Assembly (NCBI GenBank): GCA_947454305.1
Contig: CANGJE010000013.1
Span: 1 to 40,803 of the forward strand
Length of the DNA: 40,803 nucleotides
Source of the DNA: Oxalobacteraceae bacterium
GTDB lineage: Bacteria > Pseudomonadota > Gammaproteobacteria > Burkholderiales > Burkholderiaceae_D
Direction: 5' to 3'
Shown here: piece by piece, positions 8,461-17,606 of the stretch
Position numbering within the stretch: the first letter of the stretch is position 1
Layout of the letters: each line of letters begins with the position of its first letter
Notes under the pieces: model-generated
The model's input: the letters and a program-made list of their open reading frames with translations, nothing else
Database searches by the model: none
Told to the model about the DNA's origin: nothing
Translations under genes and position numbers: made by a program

Positions 8461-9384
8461 CTATTTCTTCCAACTCACCGCTTCGCCTAATTCCTTCAGC
8501 GACAGTTTCGGTGCTAGCTCACGAATAAAATCAATCGTATATTCACGCAAAAAAGCACCACGACGAACAGCGACTCGAGTGACATTCGTGTCAAACAAAT
8601 GACTAGCTGAAATCGTTTTGAGATTATCGGGCAAATGATCTACAGCCATTGAGGCGACGATACCCACACCTAATCCCAGTGATACATATTGTTGAATCAC
8701 GTCCGAGTCCATCGCAGTCAACACCACATCCTTCTCAATCGCAGCTTTTCTGAAAGCTTCATCAATGTGGCCACGTCCAGTGAAGCCCTGATCGTAAGTA
8801 ATCAATGGATGAGCAGCTAAATCTTGCAGCGATATTTTTTCTATTAATAGTAGTGGATGGCCTGAAGGAACTACGATGGCATGATGCCATTCATAGCAAG
8901 GGAAGGAGACGAGTCCTTCAAATCGTGTCAAACCTTCCGTAGCAATGCCCACGTCGGCTTTGCCGGATAAAACCCATTCTGCGATATGTTCAGGCGCGCT
9001 TTGTTGTAAGGCGATACGCACATCAGGAAAGACTTCACGAAATTTTTGTACTACTCCCGGTAAAACATAGCGTGTTTGGGTGTGAGTCGCGGCAATCGAG
9101 AGAGTACCTGTGGTTTTGCTAGAGTAGGTTTGACCTGCACGTTGTAGATTTTCGGCTTCGAGAAGTAAGCGTTCTATGATGAGCAAGACTTCTTTACCGG
9201 GCTCGGTTAATCCGGTTAATCGTTTACCGTTACGCTCAAATATATCGATGCCAAGTTCTTCTTCGAGTTCGCGAATCTGACGGCTTACACCAGGTTGTGA
9301 CGTAAATAAAGTATTGGCAACCTCAGTCAAATTGAAATTTTGACGAATCGCTTCACGTACTGAGCGCAGCTGCTGAAAATTCAC
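8461..9384 (-). CDS. cysB: CysB-like LysR-family regulator of sulfur assimilation
   Basis: 307 residues with the CysB-type N-terminus MNFQQLRSVREAIRQNFNLT, then the winged helix-turn-helix (about 18-50, including TSQPGVSRQIRELEEELG) and a type 2 periplasmic-binding-protein effector domain from about residue 90 (GTLSIAATHTQTRYVLP). CysB proteins sense O-acetylserine or N-acetylserine and sulfide/thiosulfate and activate sulfate uptake and reduction genes. This gene is the last of the sulfate transport locus, 21 bases after cysA and on the same strand, so it is probably co-transcribed with its own targets and could form a feedback circuit. The related Cbl regulator is an alternative; the direct link to cysTWA favours CysB. 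Confidence 0.93.
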   Translation of the reverse strand: MNFQQLRSVREAIRQNFNLTEVANTLFTSQPGVSRQIRELEEELGIDIFERNGKRLTGLTEPGKEVLLIIERLLLEAENLQRAGQTYSSKTTGTLSIAATHTQTRYVLPGVVQKFREVFPDVRIALQQSAPEHIAEWVLSGKADVGIATEGLTRFEGLVSFPCYEWHHAIVVPSGHPLLLIEKISLQDLAAHPLITYDQGFTGRGHIDEAFRKAAIEKDVVLTAMDSDVIQQYVSLGLGVGIVASMAVDHLPDNLKTISASHLFDTNVTRVAVRRGAFLREYTIDFIRELAPKLSLKELGEAVSWKK

Positions 9385-9405
9385 GTTTGATTCCTTACTT
9401 TTTTC

Positions 9406-10473
9406 TTAGGCGACATGGTTAGGAAAAACACGAATACGCCTTGGTCTTACGACGACGGTTGATCCTGTTTTTAATTGCAATTGAGCGAAGCGCTCCGCAG
9501 ATAAGACGGCTTCGATCAAGCGACCGTCTCCATCGGCTTCAAGTTCAAGTTGGGCAAGCGGGCCAATGGCGTGCGCACGCTTGAGTTGAGCAACAATACC
9601 TTCCGCACCAGGTGTGTAATGATCAATGTCGAGCTCATGCGGCCTTACGTATCCTACGGTTTCCAGTTCGCTAGTTGCGGTTAGATCGGATATAGGAAGG
9701 GCGGCACCGGCTGTATTTAAGATGCCTTGATGCGCTCGACCGTGAAATAAATTTACATTGCCTAAAAATCCATACACAAACGGTGAGGCTGGATAGTTAT
9801 AGACCTCTTCGGGTGTTCCTACTTGTTCGACTTTGCCTTTATTCATGAGCACAACGCGATCAGCGACTTCGAGCGCTTCTTCTTGATCATGCGTGACAAA
9901 AATACTGGTGACATGAAGTTCGTCATGTAATTGGCGTAGCCAGCGCCTGAGTTCTTTCCGCACTTTGGCGTCGAGTGCACCAAAAGGCTCATCGAGCAAC
10001 AATACTCGCGGTTCAACGGCCAGCGCACGCGCAAGTGCGATGCGTTGACGTTGTCCACCTGAAAGTTGCGAGGGATAGCGATCTGCTAACCAGTCCAATT
10101 GCACCAGCGACAGCAGACGCATAACTTTTTCGCGTATCTGAGTTTCACTGGGACGGATTGTGCGTGGTTTGACTCGTAATCCAAAGGCGATGTTATCAAA
10201 CACACTCATGTGCTTGAATAGCGCGTAGTGTTGAAAAACAAATCCAACCTGACGTTCACGTACATGCTGAACTGAAGCATCTTCACCATCGAGTATGACT
10301 TGACCCTGATCGGCTTGTTCGAGGCCTGCGATGACGCGTAACAGAGTCGTTTTGCCACAGCCCGAAGGACCAAGCAGTGCAGTTAATTCGCCAGTAGCGA
10401 ATTCAAGCGAAACATTATTTAATGCAACAAAATTACCAAAATGCTTGCCAATATTCTTTACTTCGATACTCAT
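9406..10473 (-). CDS. cysA: Sulfate/thiosulfate ABC transporter ATP-binding protein
   Basis: 355 residues. Walker A GPSGCGKT is at 35-42, the ABC signature LSGGQ at 137-141, Walker B VLLLDEP at 157-163 and the switch histidine at 195 (FVTHDQEE). The C-terminal 110 residues form the regulatory TOBE-type extension typical of CysA. Two copies would sit on the cytoplasmic face of the CysT-CysW pair and drive sulfate or thiosulfate import. Its ATG overlaps the cysW stop by four bases (ATGA at 10470-10473), so translation is coupled. cysB follows after 21 bases. All catalytic motifs are intact. Confidence 0.96.
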   Translation of the reverse strand: MSIEVKNIGKHFGNFVALNNVSLEFATGELTALLGPSGCGKTTLLRVIAGLEQADQGQVILDGEDASVQHVRERQVGFVFQHYALFKHMSVFDNIAFGLRVKPRTIRPSETQIREKVMRLLSLVQLDWLADRYPSQLSGGQRQRIALARALAVEPRVLLLDEPFGALDAKVRKELRRWLRQLHDELHVTSIFVTHDQEEALEVADRVVLMNKGKVEQVGTPEEVYNYPASPFVYGFLGNVNLFHGRAHQGILNTAGAALPISDLTATSELETVGYVRPHELDIDHYTPGAEGIVAQLKRAHAIGPLAQLELEADGDGRLIEAVLSAERFAQLQLKTGSTVVVRPRRIRVFPNHVA

Positions 10474-11378
10474 GCGCTAAGCTCCTTGGGAGTGGCGTTT
10501 AAATCACGATTAATTCGCCATTCGATAAATGATTTCAATGCAAGTGTGACTAGTGCGAGCAAAGCGAGTAGCGATGCCACGGCGAATGCTGCTGCGAAGT
10601 TGTATTCGTTATAAAGAATTTCAACTTGTAGTGGCATAGTATTTGTCTCGCCGCGGATGTGTCCTGATACGACTGATACGGCGCCAAATTCACCCATGGC
10701 ACGGGCGTTACACAGAATTACTCCGTAAAGTAAGCCCCACTTTATGTTCGGCAGCGTTACATGCCAAAAAGTGAGCCAACCAGAAGCGCCGAGTACGAGC
10801 GCGGCCTCTTCCTCTTCATTGCCTTGAGTTTGCATCAGCGGTATTAACTCGCGCGCTACGAAAGGAAAGGTCACGAATACCGTCGCCATCACGATGCCGG
10901 GTACAGCAAAAAGAATTTGTATGTCGCGTTCCATTAGCCACGCACCAAACCAACCGTGTGCGCCAAACAGCAGCACATAAATCAAACCGGAGATGACCGG
11001 CGAAACTGAGAACGGCAAATCAATTAATGTGAGTAACAAGCTCTTGCCACGAAAATCAAATTTTGCAATTGACCACGAAGCAGCCACTCCAAAAATTAAA
11101 TTCGCTGGTACGGCAATAGCTGCCGTAATCAACGTTAAGCGTATAGCCGATAGCGCATCGGGATCGCTAATCGCTAATAGATAGGTTTGCCAACCTTTTT
11201 TGAATGCTTCAGTAAAGACAACGGCTAACGGTATCAGCAAAAACAAAAGTGAAAATGCAAGTGCGATCGTTATCAGCGAAATTTTTAGCCAGACAGGCTC
11301 AGTGATCGCTTTGGGTGTGTAGGCAGGTTCTGCTGCAGCGCGCTCAGAGGCTGGAAAGGATGCGAGTATGGTCGTCAT
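10470..11378 (-). CDS. cysW: Sulfate ABC transporter permease CysW
   Basis: 302 residues from the ATG at 11378 (MTTILASFP), which has AAGGAG upstream inside the end of cysT. An earlier in-frame ATG would add nine residues and overlap cysT, so I reject it. The protein has about six transmembrane helices starting near residue 30 ([19 protein letters not shown]). The EAA-type loop, [20 protein letters not shown], contacts Cys[14 protein letters not shown] matches CysW rather than CysT. It pairs with CysT in the inner membrane to form the sulfate channel. It begins one base after the cysT stop and overlaps cysA by four bases. Confidence 0.95.
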   Translation of the reverse strand: MTTILASFPASERAAAEPAYTPKAITEPVWLKISLITIALAFSLLFLLIPLAVVFTEAFKKGWQTYLLAISDPDALSAIRLTLITAAIAVPANLIFGVAASWSIAKFDFRGKSLLLTLIDLPFSVSPVISGLIYVLLFGAHGWFGAWLMERDIQILFAVPGIVMATVFVTFPFVARELIPLMQTQGNEEEEAALVLGASGWLTFWHVTLPNIKWGLLYGVILCNARAMGEFGAVSVVSGHIRGETNTMPLQVEILYNEYNFAAAFAVASLLALLALVTLALKSFIEWRINRDLNATPKELSA

Positions 11379-11379
11379 G

Positions 11380-12243
11380 TCAGCGCTTCTCCTTTTGACC
11401 GTCACGACGCATCCATGCTTGCAAAAGATTAATCGCTAATAGCATGATGAATGATGCACCAAGCATCACAACAGCAATCGCTGTTGCACCTGCATAGTCG
11501 TACTGTTCTAATTTCGTGATGATGAGCAGTGGGGTGATTTCAGACACCATTGGCATATTGCCCGCAATGAAAATCACGGAGCCGTATTCGCCGAGTGCGC
11601 GCGCGAAAGCGAGTGCAGCACCCGTCAGTAGGGCGGGCAAAATCGCTGGAAAGATTACGAAACTAAAAATCTGTAACCGATTTGCACCTAGGCAGGCAGC
11701 GGCTTCTTCAAGTTCTTTTTCCGTGTCTTCTAAAACAGGCTGTATGGTGCGAACGACGAATGGTAGCCCGATGAATACGAGCGCCACTGCAACGCCTAAG
11801 GGTGTGAATGCGACTTTAATGCCCCACGGTTCCAGGTGGCGACCTAGCCAGCCGTTTGGTGCATACAAGGCAGTGAGTGCGATACCTGCAACGGCAGTAG
11901 GCAAAGCAAATGGAAGATCTACCAACGCATCCAATAATTTTTTACCAGGAAATTCATAGCGCACTAATGCCCACGCAAGCAGAGTGCCAAAGACGGCATT
12001 CACTGCAGCAGCGATCAACGCTGCGCCAAAACTCAGTCGATAAGAAGCGACGACTCTAGGCGAGCTAACGGCTAGCCAAAAAGCATCCCAGCTCATTTGC
12101 AAGGTGTTTAACAGCAGCGCTGATAGTGGAATCAAGACCACTAACGATAGGTAAAACACTGTAAACCCGAGTGATAGCGAAAAGCCAGGCAGTACTCGAG
12201 TAGGGGCGCTAGCGCGCGGCAGCAAGCCAGAGGGGTAAACCAT
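11380..12243 (-). CDS. cysT: Sulfate ABC transporter permease CysT (CysU)
   Basis: 287 residues. Hydrophobic helices begin at [20 protein letters not shown], and the permease loop reads [20 protein letters not shown], followed by [18 protein letters not shown], the typical CysT block. It is the first gene of the tightly packed cysTWA part of the locus. The 156 bases upstream, back to the porin gene, contain a strong hairpin, so cysT may be read partly from its own promoter there; an AT-rich stretch is present, but I cannot name convincing -35/-10 boxes. The ATG has only a weak ribosome-binding site. Confidence 0.95.
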   Translation of the reverse strand: MVYPSGLLPRASAPTRVLPGFSLSLGFTVFYLSLVVLIPLSALLLNTLQMSWDAFWLAVSSPRVVASYRLSFGAALIAAAVNAVFGTLLAWALVRYEFPGKKLLDALVDLPFALPTAVAGIALTALYAPNGWLGRHLEPWGIKVAFTPLGVAVALVFIGLPFVVRTIQPVLEDTEKELEEAAACLGANRLQIFSFVIFPAILPALLTGAALAFARALGEYGSVIFIAGNMPMVSEITPLLIITKLEQYDYAGATAIAVVMLGASFIMLLAINLLQAWMRRDGQKEKR

Positions 12244-12343
12244 TTTTGTCGCTTAATTTTGCAAAGAGAGGGGATCTTTGCATTACCTGCTTATAAACAA
12301 AACGAATTTTTTGGAATTTCTTTAGAAGAAAATCGAATAAAGA

Positions 12344-12378
12344 CCAGCCCCGGAGTCGATAGCGCACTCCGGGGCTGG
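12344..12378 (-). terminator. Strong 13-bp hairpin between the porin gene and cysT
   Basis: CCAGCCCCGGAGT (12344-12356) and ACTCCGGGGCTGG (12366-12378) are perfectly complementary with a nine-base loop, 22 bases past the porin stop codon. The minus-strand bases after it (CTTTATTCGATTTTCTTC) are T-rich without a pure T-run. This fits a partial terminator that lets porin and binding-protein transcripts outnumber those of the permease genes. Confidence 0.7.
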
Positions 12379-12399
12379 CAGAGGAGAGAGGGTTTTAAA

Positions 12400-13815
12400 T
12401 CAGAAGGCTAGTTGGTAGCGGGCGACCAGGAAATGTTCTTTATCGCCTTTTAAGACAGTACCCGTGGTGACGTTATCAAATTTAGTCAGATCGTAATTGA
12501 GTGCAAATTTCGAATCTGCTGTCAGATACCAATTCAGTCCCACTCCCCATGTCTTGGCTGATGTAGCGTAGCCCTTGGCTGTGTCGGCAAAGGTGGATGC
12601 TTTGTCATCGAGATTATTTTCTTGATAGCGCGCTAATAACTCCACGGCTCCCCAACCGCCATCTGGTCCCGCCTTGTATGGCGTCAAAGGTTTCACCCCG
12701 CCATAAGAGGCATCTTCGCCAGTGAGTAGCCAGGAGGTTGAAATATGCCATGCGTTATTTTTAAGCGTATCCGTCGCGGCTCCTTTTATTACAGCTTGAT
12801 TGACGGTGGCGTATTCGGTAAGTAGACCGAACGGACCACGATAGTAGTAGGCCTGAGGTGAGAGGCGATTCCGGCTGCCATTAGCAGTCGTTGTACTACC
12901 ATAAGAAAAGAAATTGTAAGCCTGTCCTGGTGTTTTGTATGATGGAAGTGCGTTGTTCGTTGCGCTGCTCCATGTGCCTGCAATACCTACCCCTAAGCCA
13001 GCGAGTTTGCTGTCTGTGTCTGCAAACGGTGTGGTGAAAATACGCGCAGTAACGTCTTTGGAATTGTTGTCGTCTTGGTTGGTAAAATTTTCTCCACCAT
13101 CTTTAACGCCATTAAAAATCCCGACGGCATAATTTACTTTTTTGTCCGCGATAACACCATAGAGTGATACACCGACATCGCGATTCGGAAGAATATTATT
13201 ACTGACGTAGCTGCGCTCAATGAATTTGGTATCCGCAGCGCCTTGCAAACGCTCTAACCCGACGAAAGGTTTAAATTTACCGAGTCGTACGGAGGCTTCC
13301 GGGTTATGTTTGATATCAAAATACGCATCAACGACTCGCGTTTGATTTTGAGTAATACCTGAGGTGCCTGATCCGTCACCACTTTGAGCAAATTCTGGCG
13401 TGAAGCGGAAGCCATAATGTTTGAAGACTGTGCCTTCGAAGGTGGGGCGAATACGACGGAATAAAAATCCATCATAGACAGTCCCAGCTGCACTACTTCC
13501 TTCGAAACGACGAAAATCCAATTGAGCCACACCACGCAGGCGATATTCAAAATCACCATCCGCCGATTTGATACCAAAGCCTTTGTCACTAGCCGTGACA
13601 ATGGGTGCGCTCTTTTGTTTTGCAGCAGCTTCTTCAGCAGCGATTTCTTGTTTGCGATCTAACACGCGAACGCGTTGATCAAGTTCTTCTATCAAGGCCT
13701 TGAGGCGATTGATTTCTTGCTGGTCGTTTGCGTGAGCGGGGAAGGCTGCAATGATGCTACTGGCAATTAGCAGGCGTAGCAGGGGCCTGCCCGGCTTGAT
13801 GAAAGCGGGTTTCAT
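12400..13815 (-). CDS. OprO/OprP-family porin, likely anion (sulfate) channel
   Basis: 471 residues with an AAGGA ribosome-binding site. Residues 1-29 form a signal peptide ending AFPAHA-ND. Residues about 30-62 are a charged, heptad-like coiled coil (EINRLKALIEELDQRVRVLD), as in trimeric OprP-type porins. The remainder is a beta-barrel with alternating strands, the 'RLRGVAQLDFRRF' and 'FRRIRPTFEGTVFKHYGFRF' blocks of the phosphate-selective porin family, and a terminal phenylalanine (ARYQLAF) for BAM-dependent assembly. It sits between sbp (68-base gap) and cysT within a sulfate uptake locus. I infer it passes sulfate or sulfonates across the outer membrane. OprP-type channels are best known for phosphate, so this specificity is context-based. 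Confidence 0.87.
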   Translation of the reverse strand: MKPAFIKPGRPLLRLLIASSIIAAFPAHANDQQEINRLKALIEELDQRVRVLDRKQEIAAEEAAAKQKSAPIVTASDKGFGIKSADGDFEYRLRGVAQLDFRRFEGSSAAGTVYDGFLFRRIRPTFEGTVFKHYGFRFTPEFAQSGDGSGTSGITQNQTRVVDAYFDIKHNPEASVRLGKFKPFVGLERLQGAADTKFIERSYVSNNILPNRDVGVSLYGVIADKKVNYAVGIFNGVKDGGENFTNQDDNNSKDVTARIFTTPFADTDSKLAGLGVGIAGTWSSATNNALPSYKTPGQAYNFFSYGSTTTANGSRNRLSPQAYYYRGPFGLLTEYATVNQAVIKGAATDTLKNNAWHISTSWLLTGEDASYGGVKPLTPYKAGPDGGWGAVELLARYQENNLDDKASTFADTAKGYATSAKTWGVGLNWYLTADSKFALNYDLTKFDNVTTGTVLKGDKEHFLVARYQLAF

Positions 13816-13883
13816 GGTGATCCTTTCTTTGTTTGTTTTAGATGGCGGGGTTTACCCGATCCGCTTTGGAAAGATGAAAGCGT

Positions 13884-14882
13884 TTATTTGTTTTGATAAA
13901 TTTGATCGAAAATTCCGCTGTCTGCAAAGTGTGCTTTTTGTGCTTTTGCCCAGTTGCCTGCGATTTCTTCAACGGTGATAAGTTTTACTTTTGGGTATTG
14001 CGATGCGTATTTTTTACTGATTTTTTCATTCGTTGGGCGATAGTAATTTTGAGCTGCAATTTCTTGACTTTCTTCGGTGTAGAGGTACTGAAGATAGGCC
14101 TCAGCTTGCTTGCGTGTGCCGCGTCGATCGACTACTTTATCGACGACAGCGACAGGTGGTTCGGCAAGAATGCTTAGAGAAGGCGCAACAATCTCTACTT
14201 TGTCGGGCCCCAATTCTTTAATAGCGAGTAGAGCTTCGTTTTCCCACGTGAGTAATACGTCGCCGATGCCACGCTCGATAAATGTCGTCGTAGCACCGCG
14301 AGCACCCGAATCTAAAACAGGGACATTTTTATAAAGTTTGGCTAAAAATTCCTGCGCACTTTTCTCATTGCCTCCAGGTTGTTTTAGTGCGTAACCCCAA
14401 GCCGCTAAATGATTCCAACGCGCGCCACCTGATGTTTTGGGGTTAGGTGTGATCACTGAAACACCGGGGCGAACGATGTCATTCCAATCGGTGATTTTTT
14501 TAGGATTACCTTTACGAACCAGAAAAACAATCGTGGACGTATAAGGCGAGCTATTGTGTGGCAAACGTTTTTGCCAATCTTTAGCAATCAATCCGCGGCT
14601 GGCTATTTCGTCGATATCATAAGCCAGTGCTAGTGTCACTACATCCGCCTGCAAACCATCAATCACGGCGCGTGCTTGTTTACCTGAACCGCCGTGCGAT
14701 TGCTTGATCTTTAGCTCTTCGCCTGATTTACTCTTCCAATGGGCAGCAAACGCTTTGTTGAAATCTTGGTAGAGCTCACGGGTGGGGTCGTATGAAACGT
14801 TCAATAGAGATGATTCTGCTGCGTGCGCAGTGACTGCAGCTATTAGCACCCAAATAGCGGCGCTTATAAATTTAGAAAACAT
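13884..14882 (-). CDS. sbp: Periplasmic sulfate-binding protein
   Basis: 332 residues from the ATG at 14882, which has AGAGG six bases upstream; an in-frame ATG at 14900 is less well placed. The signal peptide is residues 1-21 ([21 protein letters not shown]). The mature protein shows the sulfate-binding family blocks [59 protein letters not shown] and [21 protein letters not shown]. It captures sulfate (possibly thiosulfate) in the periplasm for CysTWA. It is the first gene of the locus and faces the acyl-CoA ligase gene across a 234-base divergent promoter region. Confidence 0.96.
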   Translation of the reverse strand: MFSKFISAAIWVLIAAVTAHAAESSLLNVSYDPTRELYQDFNKAFAAHWKSKSGEELKIKQSHGGSGKQARAVIDGLQADVVTLALAYDIDEIASRGLIAKDWQKRLPHNSSPYTSTIVFLVRKGNPKKITDWNDIVRPGVSVITPNPKTSGGARWNHLAAWGYALKQPGGNEKSAQEFLAKLYKNVPVLDSGARGATTTFIERGIGDVLLTWENEALLAIKELGPDKVEIVAPSLSILAEPPVAVVDKVVDRRGTRKQAEAYLQYLYTEESQEIAAQNYYRPTNEKISKKYASQYPKVKLITVEEIAGNWAKAQKAHFADSGIFDQIYQNK

Positions 14883-14948
14883 AATGACCTCTTCAAGCAA
14901 TGAATGGAATGGTCAGAGCATAAAGGTGCAAAAAGTGGCTGTGAACGA

Positions 14949-14968
14949 ATAAGATCGCAATTGCTTAT
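14949..14968. promoter_or_regulatory. Candidate CysB operator upstream of sbp
   Basis: ATAAG (14949-14953) and CTTAT (14964-14968) form a perfect five-base inverted repeat with a ten-base spacer, 67 bases upstream of the sbp start codon. Dyads of this size are usual for LysR-type activators, and cysB is the last gene of the same locus. CysB sites are poorly conserved in sequence, so the link rests on position. Confidence 0.35.
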
Positions 14969-15116
14969 GCATTTTCTGACTACCCGACCTTAGCTATAGG
15001 TATATTCGAGCCAAAATCCACATAAAATATCGGGTATTCAACGAGGGAAGCAGGTGTGCGTTATATCCCTCAACGTGGCTTTAGTTAGCCGAAGAATCAG
15101 CATTCAGGAGTGAGTC

Positions 15117-16754
15117 GTGACAGATTTTGATAAAGGTTTACATCGGCGGGATGTCAATTACGTACCGCTAACACCATTAGACTTTATTGCACGAGCTGCA
15201 GAGGTCTATGGTGATCGCCCGGCCGTTGTGCATGGTTCTATACGACGTAACTGGCGCGAGACCTATACTCGCTGCCGCCAACTTGCATCGGCCTTAACGG
15301 CGCGTGGCATACATAAAAACGATACGGTTGCCGTACTTTTGCCAAATATTCCAGAAATGGTGGAGTGCCATTTCGGTATACCGATGGCGGGCTCAGTACT
15401 GAATACCTTAAATACTCGTCTAGATTTTGCGACACTGCTATTTATGCTGCGACATGGTGAAGCTAAAGCACTGATTGCCGATACTGAGTACGAGTCTTTG
15501 GTGAATAGTTTGCGTGCCGAGCTACCGGATTTGGTAGTGATTGGTGTGGCCGATGTAACTGCCGGTACAGCGCCCGTACCATTAGACTGGATAGATTACG
15601 AAGCGTTACTGAATGAAGGTGATCCAGAGTTCGATTGGCTACCGCCATCGAATGAATGGGATGCGATTGCACTGAATTACACCTCAGGAACGACTGGCGA
15701 TCCTAAAGGTGTGGTCTACCATCATCGTGGTGCGGCAATCAATGCGATATCCAATATTCTTGAATGGGATATGCCTAAGCATGCGGTCTATCTTTGGACG
15801 CTGCCTATGTTTCATTGTAATGGCTGGTGTTTTCCTTGGACACTCGCTGCTCGTGCCGGTGTGAATATTTGTTTGCGTAAGTTTGATGCGCAAAGCGTAT
15901 TAGAGTTGATTGCAAAAGAGCGCGTCACTCATTATTGTGGCGCACCGATTGTACAGAGCGCATTAGCCTCAGCTCCGCCTGAATGGCGTAAAGGTATACA
16001 CCATAGAGTATCAACGATGGTTGCGGCGGCTCCACCGTCCTCAACGATGTTGGCGCAAATGGCGGCCATGGGTTTCGATATTACTCATGTGTACGGCTTG
16101 ACCGAGGTGTATGGACCGGCGACTGTTTGCGCTAAGCAGAGTGAATGGAGTGAGCTCGATCTGGCCGCACAAGCAGAGAAAAACGCACGACAAGGTGTGC
16201 GTTACCACTTGCAAGCGGGTGTGAGCGTGATGGATCCTGAAACTATGCAAGTAGTACCCGCGGATGGTGAAACGATGGGTGAGATTATGTTTCGCGGGAA
16301 TATTTGCATGAAGGGTTATCTGAAAAATGAACGCGCAACTGAAGAGGCTTTTAGCGGTGGTTGGTTCCATACCGGTGATTTAGCGGTAGTTACACCCGAT
16401 GGTTATGTGAGAATTCGTGATCGCAGTAAAGACATCATCATTTCCGGTGGCGAGAATATTTCGAGTATTGAAGTTGAGGATGCCTTGTATCAGCATCCGG
16501 CAGTCGTTGCCTGCGCAGTGGTTGCTGCACCTGATGCTAAGTGGGGTGAGGTACCGTGCGCTTTTATTGAGACGCGTGCTGGCGTTGCAGTGACTCAAGA
16601 AGAGATCATCGCGCACTGCAAATCACTTTTAGCAGGATTTAAAGTGCCGAAAATAGTGATGTTTAAAGAGATACCGAAAACATCAACAGGCAAGATACAA
16701 AAATTTTTGCTACGACAAGAGGCCGGTTCGGTAAAGGCGATTCACCATGAATGA
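15117..16754 (+). CDS. Acyl-CoA synthetase (AMP-forming ligase, DmdB/medium-chain-like)
   Basis: 545 residues starting at a GTG (15117) with AGGAG six bases upstream. The adenylate-forming P-loop TSGTTGDPKG is at 189-198, the A5-type motif VYGLTEVYGP lies in the middle, and the hinge/A8 region GDLAVVTPDGYVRIRDRSKD comes later. The catalytic lysine Lys526 is in KTSTGKIQKFLLR. The sequence MFHCNGWCFPWTLAARAG is characteristic of the large proteobacterial ligase group that includes medium-chain and 3-methylmercaptopropionate CoA ligases (DmdB). It activates a carboxylic acid to its CoA thioester in the cytosol; the exact acid is not deducible. It is divergent from sbp, alone on its strand, and ended by a strong terminator. 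Confidence 0.93.
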   Translation: MTDFDKGLHRRDVNYVPLTPLDFIARAAEVYGDRPAVVHGSIRRNWRETYTRCRQLASALTARGIHKNDTVAVLLPNIPEMVECHFGIPMAGSVLNTLNTRLDFATLLFMLRHGEAKALIADTEYESLVNSLRAELPDLVVIGVADVTAGTAPVPLDWIDYEALLNEGDPEFDWLPPSNEWDAIALNYTSGTTGDPKGVVYHHRGAAINAISNILEWDMPKHAVYLWTLPMFHCNGWCFPWTLAARAGVNICLRKFDAQSVLELIAKERVTHYCGAPIVQSALASAPPEWRKGIHHRVSTMVAAAPPSSTMLAQMAAMGFDITHVYGLTEVYGPATVCAKQSEWSELDLAAQAEKNARQGVRYHLQAGVSVMDPETMQVVPADGETMGEIMFRGNICMKGYLKNERATEEAFSGGWFHTGDLAVVTPDGYVRIRDRSKDIIISGGENISSIEVEDALYQHPAVVACAVVAAPDAKWGEVPCAFIETRAGVAVTQEEIIAHCKSLLAGFKVPKIVMFKEIPKTSTGKIQKFLLRQEAGSVKAIHHE

Positions 16755-16781
16755 GTCTGCAGTGGTGAGGATTGTTGTTAT

Positions 16782-16808
16782 AAAAAACCCGGCATGTGCC
16801 GGGTTTTT
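16782..16808. terminator. Bidirectional intrinsic terminator
   Basis: AAAAACCCGGCA (16783-16794) and TGCCGGGTTTTT (16797-16808) form a near-perfect hairpin with A-run and T-run ends, so it works on both strands. It ends the acyl-CoA ligase transcript and the convergent gene at 16839-17384. Confidence 0.88.
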
Positions 16809-16838
16809 AAATGAAGAATTTTTTGTAGCGATGTTTTA

Positions 16839-17384
16839 TTACTTCTTTTCTTTGGGCGCTAACTTCACCTGAGCCATAATCGCAAAGGCTTGCGGTGTGA
16901 GCGTTGTCCACTGCTCTAAGTCCTTGGGAGATACATTGGTGGGTGGTGGGCCAATATTTAATAGTGCATTCTGAAAATCTTTTTCAGTGGGTTTTTCAGG
17001 TAATTTTGAAAATAAATTAATACGCCAGATATTGCAAATAGCAGCCTCACGCACACGATCATTTTTTACACCCGGCCAGCCTTTAGCCATTTCAGCGACG
17101 ACTTCATCGCGCTGAACGCGGACATCGTTCGGCGTTACTTTGGCTTTAGTACGATTACTTTTATGAAGAATATGTACTTGTGCAAATAGTCCGGCAAACT
17201 GCGTCATTAACTCACCAAACTGAGGTGTGGGCACCGTCAGCGTCGAGTGAATAACGGACATGGCTGAGCAACGTAATGCCGCGGTTTCAATCGAGGCATC
17301 TTGTGCGCTCGCGTTGGGTGCAGACAAAATAAGTAGATTGATGCTGAGTGCCGCGAGTAGTGACGAGAATTTATTGACGTGCAT
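16839..17384 (-). CDS. Exported hypothetical protein, 181 aa
   Basis: Residues 1-27 form a good signal peptide (MHVNKFSSLLAALSINLLIL, cleavage near ASA-QD). The mature part of about 150 residues is helical and hydrophilic, with two cysteines (RCSAM near residue 39 and EAAICNIWR near 116) that could form a disulfide, and ends lysine-rich (KLAPKEKK). I recognise no domain. A periplasmic location is inferred from the signal peptide. It is transcribed alone, convergent with the acyl-CoA ligase and divergent from serC; the 222 bases between it and serC hold the promoters. The signal peptide and terminator suggest a real gene. Confidence 0.72.
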   Translation of the reverse strand: MHVNKFSSLLAALSINLLILSAPNASAQDASIETAALRCSAMSVIHSTLTVPTPQFGELMTQFAGLFAQVHILHKSNRTKAKVTPNDVRVQRDEVVAEMAKGWPGVKNDRVREAAICNIWRINLFSKLPEKPTEKDFQNALLNIGPPPTNVSPKDLEQWTTLTPQAFAIMAQVKLAPKEKK

Positions 17385-17554
17385 GATGGGGTCTCTGTTG
17401 ATGTTTTATCGTTCTAATTAATAACGTGCTTAGCTGCGCAATCCTTTTAGTGGTTTGTGCTGACTGCCACCTGAAGTATCCAGTGCACACTCTGAGACAA
17501 TTGTAGCTGATCTGGAGAAACATCCGTACCAGAGGCTGATTTCAACAAACAAAA

Positions 17555-17560
17555 TATAAT
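17555..17560 (+). promoter_or_regulatory. Probable -10 element of the serC promoter
   Basis: A perfect TATAAT lies 46 bases before the serC start codon. A convincing -35 at 16-18 bases upstream is absent (GAGGCT is the nearest), so strength or activator dependence cannot be judged. Confidence 0.45.
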
Positions 17561-17606
17561 CGAGCTTTGCGGCCCTCGGGCAGCCTGACTTTCAAAGTGA
17601 TTTTTC

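Noticed and set aside
11516..11959. 147-residue plus-strand frame opposite cysT
   Set aside because: It is antisense to a well-conserved permease gene, and its low-complexity Ser/Ala/Pro composition is that of a reverse-frame shadow.
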